NCBI RefSeq assembly: GCF_025024155.1
Contig: NW_026251830.1
Location: 1-64,000, forward strand
Length of the DNA stretch: 64,000 nt
Direction of reading: 5' to 3'
Source of the DNA: Gamsiella multidivaricata
Lineage: Eukaryota > Mortierellomycota > Mortierellomycetes > Mortierellales > Mortierellaceae
Shown: positions 45,462 to 55,343 of the stretch, one piece after another
Position numbering within the stretch: the first letter of the stretch is position 1
Layout of the letters: the number at the start of each line of letters is the position of its first letter
Made by a program: the position numbers and the translations under genes
The notes under the pieces: model-generated
Databases searched by the model: none
Seen by the model: the letters and a program-made list of their open reading frames with translations, nothing else
Told to the model about the DNA's origin: nothing

Positions 45462-47690
45462 TCACGGGTCCGAGACGAAAAATCCATTTTCGACCAAAAC
45501 CTTGAGGTTGTCTCGGTGTTTGCAACGCGAGAAGCTGACATACAGCTGCCCGGCGCCAAAGTCGTGCTGAGGAAGGTAAACACCAACGTGGTCAAGTGTT
45601 TGTCCTCGCGCCTTGTTAATGGTCATGGCAAACGCAGGCTTGACAAGAAACTGGATCCTAATGAACTTGATTGGCGTAGATCCGTCGCCCAGGGTTGTGA
45701 GAGGTATGTGCGGAATAAGCACCGTTCGATTCTTGAAGTCACCCTTAAGAATCCCGGCATTGATGTATTTCCGATGGAGTGCTCGAACAATCAGACGGGC
45801 CCCATTGCAGAGACCGGATTTGCCGTCCATGGTTCGAAGGAGAATGATAGGCTGGTCCACCTTTAACAGCAACTCGTGGGGAGGCATACCTGGAGGATTG
45901 AGAGAATCCAGGTATTCTACAGGATACGCGGCGCCGTTGACATCATCCGCTACTTTATCCTGGCTGCGGTAAACCTGTCTCTCCCCTTGACCCCCACTAA
46001 AAACCATCTGGGTTGCCATGGCATTGACTCTGTCAACGTTGGCATTCAGTGTCGTCAGTATAGCCCGACCTTCCAAAAGGGCTGGCTGCAAGGGGGCGGT
46101 CTCACTGTCGAGGTAAATCTCCCTGATGAACTGCTTTTCGGGAGGGTTGTCCTTGGTGACGGGGCCGGGTGGGTTGAAGACAAACTGGTCTGGAATCATG
46201 ACCAAATCATCGTAGAGTCCTGGAGTCACTGTTGACTCCGTGCCATTGCCAATGTTGAGCAGCCATTGTGCAAAAGGCTGGTTGAGCGGATATCCCCCTA
46301 CTCGCATGTTCTCTCTAAGGGACAATGTCTGTACGTGCGACCAGATCTTTCGAAAGCTCTTGAAGCAGGCATCTTCGATTTGGCTAAGGATTCTTCGAGG
46401 TACTACAGGCAAGACTTGAAGAAAGTCTCCTCCAAACACAATGACTTTGCCACCAAATGGGATGGTTAGCTTCCGCATGATGTCTCGGAATGTGGCATCC
46501 ATTACTTCGAGGATATGTCGGTGGTGCATCGGCGCCTCCTCTCAAAAGATGGCTTCTGCTTTTTGAATCCTTTTTGCCATTCTTGACTCCACAGGAATAC
46601 TGCACGTTGAGCTTTCCATGATCTGGAACGGGATTTTGAAAGTCGAGCGGGCTGCGTGACTTCCTGTCAGGACCTGAGCAGCAATTCCACATGAGGGCAA
46701 CTACGATCACGTCCTTCTCGCGCCTTCCTCGAATGCAGGCAATCAAAATGTTGCACAAAAAAGACTTGCCCGTCCTTCATGGTCTATCAATAAAGAACAT
46801 CTTTATCGCACCTTCGTCCTTGTTACCCAGCGCTGCTGTGATTGCAGCGTACAGCGCCTATTGATCGTCGTTGCAGAGGTCCAAGTCATGAGCCGCCTTA
46901 GTTGCAAGTGCCTCAGTGTCGATTTCTGCATATTATCCAAGCTCGTCATTGTTGGGTTGGCGATTGATGAGGTTGCGAAAGTCTCGAGGCATCTCTTTGT
47001 ATACAGCCAGACTGGTCCCAGCTCCTTTCAAAACCCTGTTGACGTGAAACAGTGCAGTACTCCTGGCGTCCTCTTCACCGTTCGGGCGATCCCCAGCATG
47101 ATACAGAGAACCCTCAGGAAGGTCTTTGGCAAAAGCTTGCCACAGTTCAAGAGGGTTGGACGGGCTGCAAAGATGCAAAATCATGGTAAAAAGACATCGC
47201 AACGCCGCCGGACTTTGGTGACCTGCAGCCTCCTCAGGGCATCGGCGCCATTCTAAACCATCCTCCAGCAACCCACGCGCATTGGCGGCCCCCCAGTAAG
47301 TGGCGTAAATCTCTCCTGTGTACAGGTTCTTGCGAAGATTTTTGGAACTGGTTGCTCCTCTAACGTGCTAACGTGCAGGAGCAAAAGGCGTAAGCAGTAC
47401 CGACCGCGATCGACTTTATTCGCGAAGTTCGGGGTCGCATAGTGCAGTCAGCCGATAGTATTCGAGACTCCGTTTCATCTGGCGATCCAAGCATGACCGC
47501 TATTACCCCATGTGTAGTGCTTGGAGATCTCGGAGTAGAAGCACTGTCTGGCCTCCGAATGGCACCTGTTCAACTTAAACCATGCCATGAGGCTCGTACC
47601 GTTGTTTCTTTCCTCCAATATTGTCGCTGGAGGCTGCCGACCGTTGAAAATAATATTGTGCCTGTCCTCAACGTGAACCTGCAATCGTAC
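45462..47690 (-). pseudogene. Decayed Helitron Pif1-like helicase
   Basis: The best-preserved piece, 46529-45462 (355 aa), has VIVFGGDFLQVLPVVP (motif III-like), LSLRENMRVG, GRAILTTLNANVDRVN, QPIILLRTMDGKSGLCNGAR and FAMTINKARGQTLDHVGVYL, ending in LYVSFSRCKHRDNLKVLV. These are the typical C-terminal motifs of eukaryotic Helitron helicases. Upstream on the same strand the Walker A region reads MFFIDRP-stop-RTGKSFL, with TGA at 46777-46779 where a Gly belongs. The DEAPM box (here EEAPM) is preceded by a stop and frameshift near 46540. Further pieces at 46933-47271 and 47475-47684 (LTAWF-like SLMAWFKLNRC, HYTW) match the region between Rep and helicase. The Rep (HUH) domain is not seen. Inactive. 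Confidence 0.85.
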
Positions 47691-49066
47691 GATGTTTGAG
47701 GCGTGACCTTGCAGTGGGGAGGCAAAAAATCCTCAAGAGAGCCTCACAGGCGGATATGCATCTGGAATTGCAAATATGTATCTAGAATTGCGGAATTCTA
47801 GGATTTCGTCCACGTCTTTCGAGGCATCGCCATTCTCGGGAGCGATAGCCATGTTGGCTCGGTCAGGAGGTATTTTACTACCGATATGGACGTGCAGATC
47901 TCCACATTATTTAAAGTTTAAGGTTTGAAGGAAAGAGAGACAAGCGAGCATGCGACAGAGAGACAAGCGAGCATGCGACAGAGAGACAAGCGAGCATGCG
48001 ACAGAGAGAAAGAACGTATACATATTTAGGCTACCGGGATCTAGAGAAAAAGAGAGTGAGGATACAGTGCGAAGCGTAAATCCATTAGGGGTGTGCTTAA
48101 TGCTAATCTTCATGACATGGGAAAATACTTTGCCTTCAACTTATTCAGTCTTATAGTGTGGATAATATGGTTCACAGTTTGGTAAAATAGTTTTATTGTG
48201 CAGTACTTTTGTATTCTTGCTTCTTGCACCGCCGACTCTTGCTTCATGCATCAAAAACTGGGTTCGTCAGCAATTATGATACATCTTAGGCGTTCAGGAT
48301 CTCTTCCTGGTACGCCGATTCGATTAATGCAATGGCCTTAAGGCGTGACCGATCCTGAACATACAACGTCGAACATCCATGTCTGTGTATGGGGGGCAGA
48401 GGTAGTGAAGTTTGGAATGAGATCAGTTAAATCAGTGTGCACCCGAGCAAGCACGCGTTGTAGTCATTGCGATGCGATGCGACGCGACATAAGAGAGGAG
48501 ACTAGAACCAACAGGTAGTAATTCAGGGGCATGATACTTTCAAAAGACAACTGACACCGAATTGTAGCAGGTTTAGGGGCTAACACACATAGAATACCAG
48601 ACACGATACTGTAGTCGCGGATAATGTATGCGGGTGCAGAATGCTTGAAGACGACACGCGTGCTGCTCGCTTCGATCCATGTCGATAGGAAATGGTGCCA
48701 TACGCGCTCACACCAACCGAAGGAGACAAAAAAACAGGCCTCTATAATTTTTGTTCATGGCTTCATATCCTGCCGACATAAACATGCGTCTGAAGATTGT
48801 ACGCACTATAAATTACAATCCAGTCCTTCCAAGTGCAGTAATGCGCCATCAAAGGCAGCCGGCGATACCTTCGTCAGATATATTTACTCTTCTAATTCTT
48901 TATCACAAGGAAGCGTCCTTCCTTGTTATCCTCTAGCTTTGCTATTCGTTTTTCATGCATCTCTATATCCGCCCAAACAACCTACCTTAGTAGAGACGAA
49001 CATCGTCCCAAACACTGCACTTTCATAACCTCCGACGGCAACGCACATATTCACTCACACATCAGC
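47691..49066. other. Intergenic, contains a 23-bp minisatellite
   Basis: No supportable gene over about 1.4 kb. The small open frame at 48624-49028 has no recognisable similarity. Confidence 0.45.
47935..48009. repeat. Three tandem 23-bp units
   Basis: Three near-perfect copies of AGAGAGACAAGCGAGCATGC followed by GAC, plus a partial fourth. There is no spacer between units. Confidence 0.9.
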
Positions 49067-49519
49067 TATGGGACCCCAGCAGACTCAAATGATGGGCGAC
49101 CCTCGGGCACAGAATACTCAGCGGACAATGGCGGCACCAGTCCCTACATCATCCCTGTGTCTTATCAACAGCCATATGTTCAAAGCTCTCATCTACACCC
49201 AGTGCCCTCAGAGACGCCATTGAAACCTGAAATACAGTTTGTCAACCCTGTAACGATCATCGCTGCCGCGTCTCAGAACCCTGGACAGCTCTAAGCCGTG
49301 CACTACAGCTCTGGGGCCGTCGACTCGACGGCCACAACAAGCAATGATCAAGCGGCTGTCCAAATAGTTCATGCTTCCGCTATCGATACTGAAGCTGCCG
49401 CGACTATGAGGAAGAGACGCTGTGTGATGATAATATGTGTCCTCTGTGTCGCACTGACCCCCACTGTATTTATTCTCGGTGTTGTCTTTGGAGCTGTGCT
49501 AAAGAACCGACGACAGTAA
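49067..49519 (+). pseudogene. Truncated pseudogene of the Cys-rich membrane protein at 33271
   Basis: The frame reads SYQQPYVQSSHLHPVPSETP and NPVTIIAAASQNPGQL, then TAA (49292-49294), then AVHYSSGAVDSTATTSNDQA, MRKRRCVMIICVLCVALTP and LGVVFGAVLKNRRQ-stop. This follows the order of the minus-strand gene at 33271-34395 (SYQQPYVRPPSTLQPYPVP, NPITAITPSLHHPEQF, KRRRAFWGCCICVV, LGVVLGVVVKNKDQ). It has an internal stop and ends just after the membrane segment, so the ectodomain is missing. It is in opposite orientation, about 15 kb away. Confidence 0.75.
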
Positions 49520-51007
49520 AATCCATATGATGGATATTCGCCATCTCGGACTGAAGGCTGGCATATGTGCTGAGCAGCAGCAGTAGTAGCATAACAACAG
49601 GACAACAGGAGCAGCAATAAAGTAACATCCTTATGAGAGGCGAATACAGCTTGATGCACTGCAAATGTGGCGATGATATGGTATGTAACACTCATTGGAC
49701 GTCCAGCTGCGCTCTATGCGTTCTAGACCCAAGATCTCCATTTGGTTCAGCAAAAAAAAAAAACCTCAAGACGACAGGAACAAAAAACTGTGAATTGAGC
49801 GCTTAATAGCGTTAAGAGTAGATGTAGCCCCTTTTTGTGAAACCCAATGCATGAGATGAGTGGGTGGCCATAGCCCACATGTGTTAAGGCGGTGCCTTCT
49901 AGGACACTCCAGATGTTTTGCTCAGAGCAAGGGACCTTGTTTTTCTTGCCGTACAATTGGCTCTCAGTAGCCGACGATGTCACTATATCGCGTACTACAG
50001 TCGATTAGAGTCATGGTACACTTTCTAGACTGGTCGTTACAAATAAACCAATACAAAAGCTAGGGGCTCATCCGCACGGTAAACCGGATGTAGCGGCGGA
50101 ATCAACGAGAAAAAGATGTGGAGGCACGACTTCATACCTGGAAAGTATGTTAGAGGGACTAGAGGAAGCTCTTTTTACTCTGAATCGACTTCCTCAACGG
50201 TGTTGTGTACCTGAAAAAACGCACTCGCACAACGCGGGAAATCACCTTTCATTGAAATAGCAACAGGAGTCGCCATTTACGGTTACCAACGCCCTTACAA
50301 CATCCATTATCCCTGAGAACTGGGGAACCCTGGTTTCTTCTCCAGTCCAGTCTTTCTAGTGAAAGTTGAATAAGTTTAATTGAAAAATATGTCTGCATGT
50401 AGCACCGCCACTGTCTGTACGCCTTGGCCTATCTAGCGAGGAGGAGTTTACGGGAGGAACCGTGGAGCCACGAGGCCAAGGGATGCACTGCTAAGAATAA
50501 GGTTGAGACTATTGGCTTTATTCACTGGCATGGGACGCACGTCAAAATACCATTGTTGACAGTCTGCAAAACCGATGTATAAATGATGTCTTTTGGGTTC
50601 ACTCCACTGGTAACTGAAATATAAATTCCTATTCGTCCTGAAGTCGGATTAGAGAGCATGAAGATAAGATGAAGAAATAAAACGAGTAGGGCAGCAGAAA
50701 AAGTACAGGTTAATCGTTAATGAATGGAATTAATGCTAAATACAATGAGGTCTTAGTACAAATGCCACTACACACCCAACTGGGCGAAGCAACTACTGAA
50801 TCAGGAAAGTGCCTACACTCCTTTTTGCGAAAAAAATGCAAACTCATTGATCATGCTTATATGTGTACGAATATGCCGCGAAAGTTCGACATACTTATTA
50901 ATCGACGCAACGGAGGATGGAGCAAAAGATATTAAGAGATATCGAAAAAGAAGAGGAAGACGGAATGAGGGCAAACAAACCCAGGGAAGGTGGTATTAGA
51001 AAAAAGA
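49520..51007. other. Intergenic, nothing supportable
   Basis: About 1.5 kb of AT-rich sequence with short frames only. No repeat, RNA gene or element end recognised. Confidence 0.4.
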
Positions 51008-51045
51008 ACATGGCCTCCGAGAGGGAACAGCGTCTACCTGGCCCA
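51008..51045 (-). mobile_element. Short degenerate fragment of the tRNA-headed element 3' end
   Basis: ACATGGCCTCCGAGAGGGAACAG and TCTACCTGGCCC match the poly-A-proximal end of the elements at 52018 and 52858 (ACATGGCCTCCGAGAGAGAACA...TCTATCTGGCCC) with an internal deletion. Old fragment. Confidence 0.45.
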
Positions 51046-51178
51046 AGCACGTGCATATAAAGATCCTTTTTTATAACGATCTGTCCCTCGAGTCAATTGA
51101 CTCTGCGAATCTATCAGACTAACTAGCAATGGTCTACTATCGCTGTCCTCACCACCAAAACGGAACCGATCCACAGTC

Positions 51179-51209
51179 TTTTTTTTTTATTAACATAAGT
51201 CCACATTGC
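51179..51209 (-). mobile_element. 31-bp retro-insertion with 15-bp target duplication
   Basis: T-run plus ATTAACATAAGTCCACATTGC, flanked exactly by AACCGATCCACAGTC at 51164-51178 and 51210-51224. On the minus strand it is a short sequence ending AATAAAAAA, an extremely 5'-truncated poly-A insertion. Confidence 0.85.
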
Positions 51210-51224
51210 AACCGATCCACAGTC

Positions 51225-51636
51225 GCCAGTTGACAGGTCACATTCCCCGGGCCTGCCCCTAGGGCCTGCGCAACAATTGCCACACCTCATCAGTGTGTTA
51301 AAAGCTGAAAACACCTTGTTACAAGAAGGGTATCTTCCCCATCCCCTCCATAGTTGTCAACCGCCTCCTCCCTTGCAGGCAATCCAGCAGCGTCCGATCC
51401 GCTGCGTCTGGGTCAAGCACGGGGCCAGGGCAGCTCCCGTTTACATGGTCAGCGAGTAATGCACCACACGGACATTGGTCATCGTCGCTGTCGCATATTT
51501 CACCAGAGTTCACTGTATATTTAGTTTAACAAGTGTACCTCCAGCTCACTATTATATTTAATACAAATAAATACCTAATCGGTGTGGTGTGTGGAGCCAC
51601 ATCTCTTTCTCACTTATTCTGAATCCCAAAAATATC
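51225..51636. other. Spacer between retro-insertions
   Basis: No gene supported. The minus-strand frame 51319-51513 (Asp/Cys-containing) may be the 3' continuation of the LINE fragment, but it has no recognisable motif. Confidence 0.35.
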
Positions 51637-51957
51637 TCAGTCGCTAATGTATCCATACCCATCACTCCAGTCCCCTCTCGGTCCCTTGTATGGAGTTCGT
51701 TTCATCTTGGCTGTGATCCCCCATTCTCGCTCTCGAGCAATGGTGGCCTTGCAGCGTGGTTTCCAGATCAGCTCCGTAGCTTTCTCCTCAATAAAGCCGA
51801 CGAACTTGTGAATGGCCTGGCGCGCAATCGACGATGGCGAGGTAAATAGACTGCCCCACTCCTTGATAAGGCTGACGGGTGTGATGCCACGGCATAAATC
51901 GCTGATGCTCCAGGTCAGATCCGGAGAGCGGTCATAATACTCGTCGCCTTTGAGCAT
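51637..51957 (-). mobile_element. LINE ORF2 C-terminal fragment
   Basis: Frame with YDRSPDLTWSISDLCRGITP, SIARQAIHKFVGFIEEKATE and CKATIAREREWGITAKMKR. It aligns with the C-terminal tail of the other LINEs (SIAAYLVGRFVERVEAFGRE and CSATVAWEKSEGICTRMKKA at about 42670-42800; MISRFVKAIEETGRTEIWN and TVDWEREHGITA at 7836-7938). Neither RNase H nor the 5' parts are present. Confidence 0.7.
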
Positions 51958-52017
51958 TGATCGGGTCCCGGCGATACAGGATAGACCTCGGATGTGGGTG
52001 CTGCCATATGCACTTAA

Positions 52018-52854
52018 TTTTTTTTTTTTTTATTCAACATGGCCTCCGAGAGAGAACAATCAGTGCTGGTTTCCTAGTGAATAGTCTCTGAGACTTGTGT
52101 CTATCTGGCCCTAAATCTTCTAGTGTGGCAGTCGCACCATCTCCAACAACTTTCACTGTAACCTCCCTAAGCGTCCCGAGGTCTTTCTCCTGCGATCCGC
52201 TCGGCTAGCTGGCAGGCTCCTCACCTGCAAATCTGCCAAGACCATCTCTCCAATTGTAACCTGTACATCTGGGAGATGGTCTTGGTTTCTTGAGAGCACG
52301 GAATCCGTTCTACTGGCTTGCGAGCCGACTCCTCTACTATTGTAACATTTCCTCCTCCTCCTCGTCCCGTCTTTCCTCCACCTGAGGTCACTGGATGTGA
52401 GCTCAGATTAGCCTATTATAAAGTGGGCCTACTCACTTTTGAACTTATACCTGTAACCCCGGCAGGGGTAGCTAAGACGCATGCTGCCAGTGCAGTGGAA
52501 TAACTTGTACACCCTGGTGTATAGCTGGGAAGTTCTGAACCAGCGCCTCTCGAAGTCCGGAGGCTAGCGCAAGGGCGAAATTTATTCTGAGCATTTTGTC
52601 AAGCGTTAAGGAAGGGGAAAGGAAACCCACAACGATTACATGGGGTAGTGCCACTCAATGTGGGGGTCGCCGGGGAAAGGAAACCCACATAACTGAAGTG
52701 GGGTAGTACGCCCGACTCATGCTCCAAATAAATTTCTATGCGTAGCACATATTACTGTGCTTTAACCAGGGCTCGAACCTGGTCCCTTCGCGTTACAAGG
52801 GAGGCGCCCTGACCAGTATGCTAACTGAGCCATCGGGCCTGCATATAAGGACCG
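52018..52854 (-). mobile_element. tRNA-headed poly-A retroelement (SINE-like), copy 1
   Basis: 837 bp. On the minus strand it starts with a tRNA-Thr(UGU)-like head (GGCCCGATGGCTCAGTTAGC ... CCTTGTAAC ... GGTTCGAGCCCTGG) holding Pol III A and B boxes. A body of about 750 bp without a coding frame follows, ending GTTGAATAAA(A)n. The 9-bp repeat TGCACTTAA at 52009-52017 and 53705-53713 flanks this copy plus the second copy nested at its 5' end. It is longer than typical SINEs. Confidence 0.8.
52769..52832 (-). promoter_or_regulatory. Internal Pol III promoter (A and B boxes) of copy 1
   Basis: A box TGGCTCAGTTAGC at 52832-52820 and B box GGTTCGAGCCC at 52779-52769 on the minus strand, spaced as in a tRNA gene. 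Confidence 0.7.
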
Positions 52855-52857
52855 TGC

Positions 52858-53692
52858 TTTTTTTTTTTTTTTTTTTTTTTATTCAACATGGCCTCCGAGA
52901 GAGAACAATCAGTGCTGGTTTCCTAGTGAATAGTCTCTGAGACTTGTGTCTATCTGGCCCTAAATCTTCTAGTGTGGCAGTCGCACCATCTCCAACAACT
53001 TTCACTGTAACCTCCCTAAGCGTCCCGAGGTCTTTCTCCTGCGATCCGCTCGGCTAGCTGGCAGGCTCCTCACCTGCAAATCTGCCAAGACCATCTCTCC
53101 AATTGCAACCTGTACATCTGGGAGATGGTCTTGGTTTCTTGAGAGCACGGAATCCGTTCTACTGGCTTGCGAGCCGAATCCTCTACTATTGTAACATTTC
53201 CTCCTCCTCCTCGTCCCGTCTTTCCTCCACCTGAGGTCACTGGATGTGAGCTCAGATTAGCCTATTATAAAGTGGGCCTACTCACTTTTTGAACTTATAC
53301 CTGTAACCCCGGCAGGGGTAGCTAAGACGCATGCTGCCAGTGCAGTGGAATAACTTGTACACCCTGGTGTATAGCTGGGAAGTTCTGAACCAGCGCCTCT
53401 CGAAGTCCGGAGGCTAGCGCAAGGGCGAAATTTATTCTGAGCATTTTGTCGAGCGTTAAGGAAGGGGAAAGGAAACCCACAACGATTACATGGGGTAGTG
53501 CCACTCAATGTGGGGGTCGCCGGGGAAAGGAAACCCACATAACTGAAGTGGGGTAGTACGCCCGACTCATGCTCCAAATAAATTTCTATGCGTAGCACAT
53601 ATTACTGTGCTTTAACCAGGGCTCGAACCTGGTCCCTTCGCGTTACAAGGGAGGTGCCCTGACCAGTATGCTAACTGAGCCATCGGGCCTAT
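52858..53692 (-). mobile_element. tRNA-headed poly-A retroelement (SINE-like), copy 2, nested
   Basis: 835 bp, nearly identical to copy 1 (a handful of single-base differences seen). Flanked by an exact 15-bp repeat ATATAAGGACCGTGC at 52843-52857 and 53693-53707, so it inserted independently at the 5' end of copy 1 rather than arising by tandem duplication. Its T-run (A tail) is about 23 bases, longer than the 14 of copy 1. Confidence 0.85.
53619..53682 (-). promoter_or_regulatory. Internal Pol III promoter (A and B boxes) of copy 2
   Basis: Same boxes as copy 1: A box at 53682-53670, B box at 53629-53619. The head differs by one base (GGCGCC versus GGCACC on the minus strand). Confidence 0.7.
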
Positions 53693-53791
53693 ATATAAGG
53701 ACCGTGCACTTAAAGAACGTGCACTTATAGAGCTAGCATGCAATCCAGATACTAGATATATAATAAATATATTTTGATATGAATCTCAATT

Positions 53792-53874
53792 GGAGAGATG
53801 GCCGAGTTGGTCTAAGGCGCCGCGTTAAGGCCGCGGTCTATTCGTAGGCGTGGGTTCAAATCCCACTCTCTTCA
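53792..53874 (+). tRNA. tRNA-Leu (anticodon AAG)
   Basis: 83-nt class II tRNA. Acceptor GGAGAGA pairs with TCTCTTC (one G-U), followed by discriminator A. Anticodon stem CCGCG/CGCGG has loop TTAAGGC (AAG). There is a long variable arm (TCTATTCGTAGGC), and the T arm GTGGGTTCAAATCCCAC is perfect. A box GGCCGAGTTGG and B box GGTTCAAATCC are intact, and there is no intron. It lies 80 bp from the nested SINE-like pair. Confidence 0.95.
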
Positions 53875-55343
53875 CTCAACTTTTGCTGCAGCAGCTGCAT
53901 ACCATATGCAATCCTTTTGGATGGATAATTTGTTTGTTTTCTACGCATGTAGAGAGTTGCAGAATACGAAGTCAAAGAAGAAGAAAAGGTATGCTACGGT
54001 GTTTAGCATTTGGATTGGGGTGAAAGAATGATAAAAAAAAGGAGTGGAGTTATAGAGCTAAGAGGAAAGGAAGAAGGGAAAGAGCTGGAGGAAGCAAAAG
54101 ATAGAAGCGAAGAAAAGAGAAGCAATTGATCCCTGAGGGATGATGCTACGGAGAAGAATAGATAGGTAAAGGTTCGACGGGGTAGGAACGATAAGTAGTG
54201 TGAACATTACACAACGTCCACAGCTGAAAAGCGACTTTCAGTCTTTGTCTGCCTAAGATTCCCTTTCTTTTTTCTGTCTTTTCTTCTTTCTTTCTTCTTT
54301 CTTTCTTTCTTTCCGATATCTTTCCTCTACACGCACACATCACATCCCTTTCAACTCATCTCAAACTCGCATCGGACTATTCGTTCTTTCTCACCCCTTC
54401 ACTTGTCACCATCACTCCTCACTCCTCACTCTTCATCACCAGTATCATCCTCATCTTCCATCTGACCCCGCCCCTTTCTTAATCCACGCACCCTTCCTCT
54501 TCAACAGCATCAGAAAAAGGTGAGGAAATGAATGGATTACACACTGCTCTGCACTGGTCTGGTCACCTCACTTCCCCCTACTCACCCACCCACAGGATGA
54601 AACCAACAAACAGCAGTAGCCAAATCAGCTTTAACCAACACCCCTTTTTTCACACCCATTTTGCAACTGGTGCCACCAGGCTGCAATACCCACCCCGAGG
54701 GCGTAGTCCTATTCCACCTGTAGTCCCACACGCGGGTAACCAGTTCAGAAGAGAAGGGAGAGGGGGGAGGATCCCTTTTCCCTCTCTTTTCTTTTTCCTC
54801 GCTCCATCCAGTATTCAATAACTTATACGCATATCGTTTCTATCATTTCCATAATCGGGAGGCAACACCCTTGAATGAAAGAGTGTGACAACAGACCCAA
54901 CCAAGTCTTTCTTCCTCTTTCATCCCATCTATCCCTTTCCTTGTCAACCTACTCATCTCATCAACCTCCCAAAGGAGCGGCTGTCAGCGGTGCGTCTCTA
55001 TCCTTTTCCTTTCAATTGCCTCCGCTCGCTCCTCCCTCCCTTTTCTCACACCTGCGTCCCTACCCCCGCCCCCTCACCCACAACTGCAGCAGCGGCATAC
55101 GCACATGATCAAAACTTGCAGACCACATCTCTCTGTCGCTTTTACACCTCAGCTGATGAACGGATGAACGGATGAACTGATTCCTTCCTTCTCTCTCCCC
55201 ACTTCATTTTGCTCTTTTCTGTCCCGAATTTATTTTGCAACTGGGTCGTCATTCTTCGTTCAACAAAGAACAGCGCCCTCATTCGCACCTGCAATCAACT
55301 TCAGCCTCACTAATCACACAGCACAGCACAGCACAGCACAGTC
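53875..55343. other. Long CT-rich upstream region of the Rho gene
   Basis: No supportable gene over about 1.5 kb. From 54240 on the sequence is strongly pyrimidine-rich (TTTCTTTC runs near 54270-54312) and ends in tandem CACAG pentamers at about 55319-55341 directly before the Rho start codon; probably promoter and leader. Confidence 0.5.

Noticed and set aside
47935..48009. Three 23-bp repeats resembling a CRISPR array or iterons
   Set aside because: No spacers, only three units and no associated genes; simple tandem repeat.
52018..53692. Simple tandem duplication of 840 bp
   Set aside because: The 15-bp and 9-bp flanking repeats and different A-tail lengths fit two separate target-primed insertions better.
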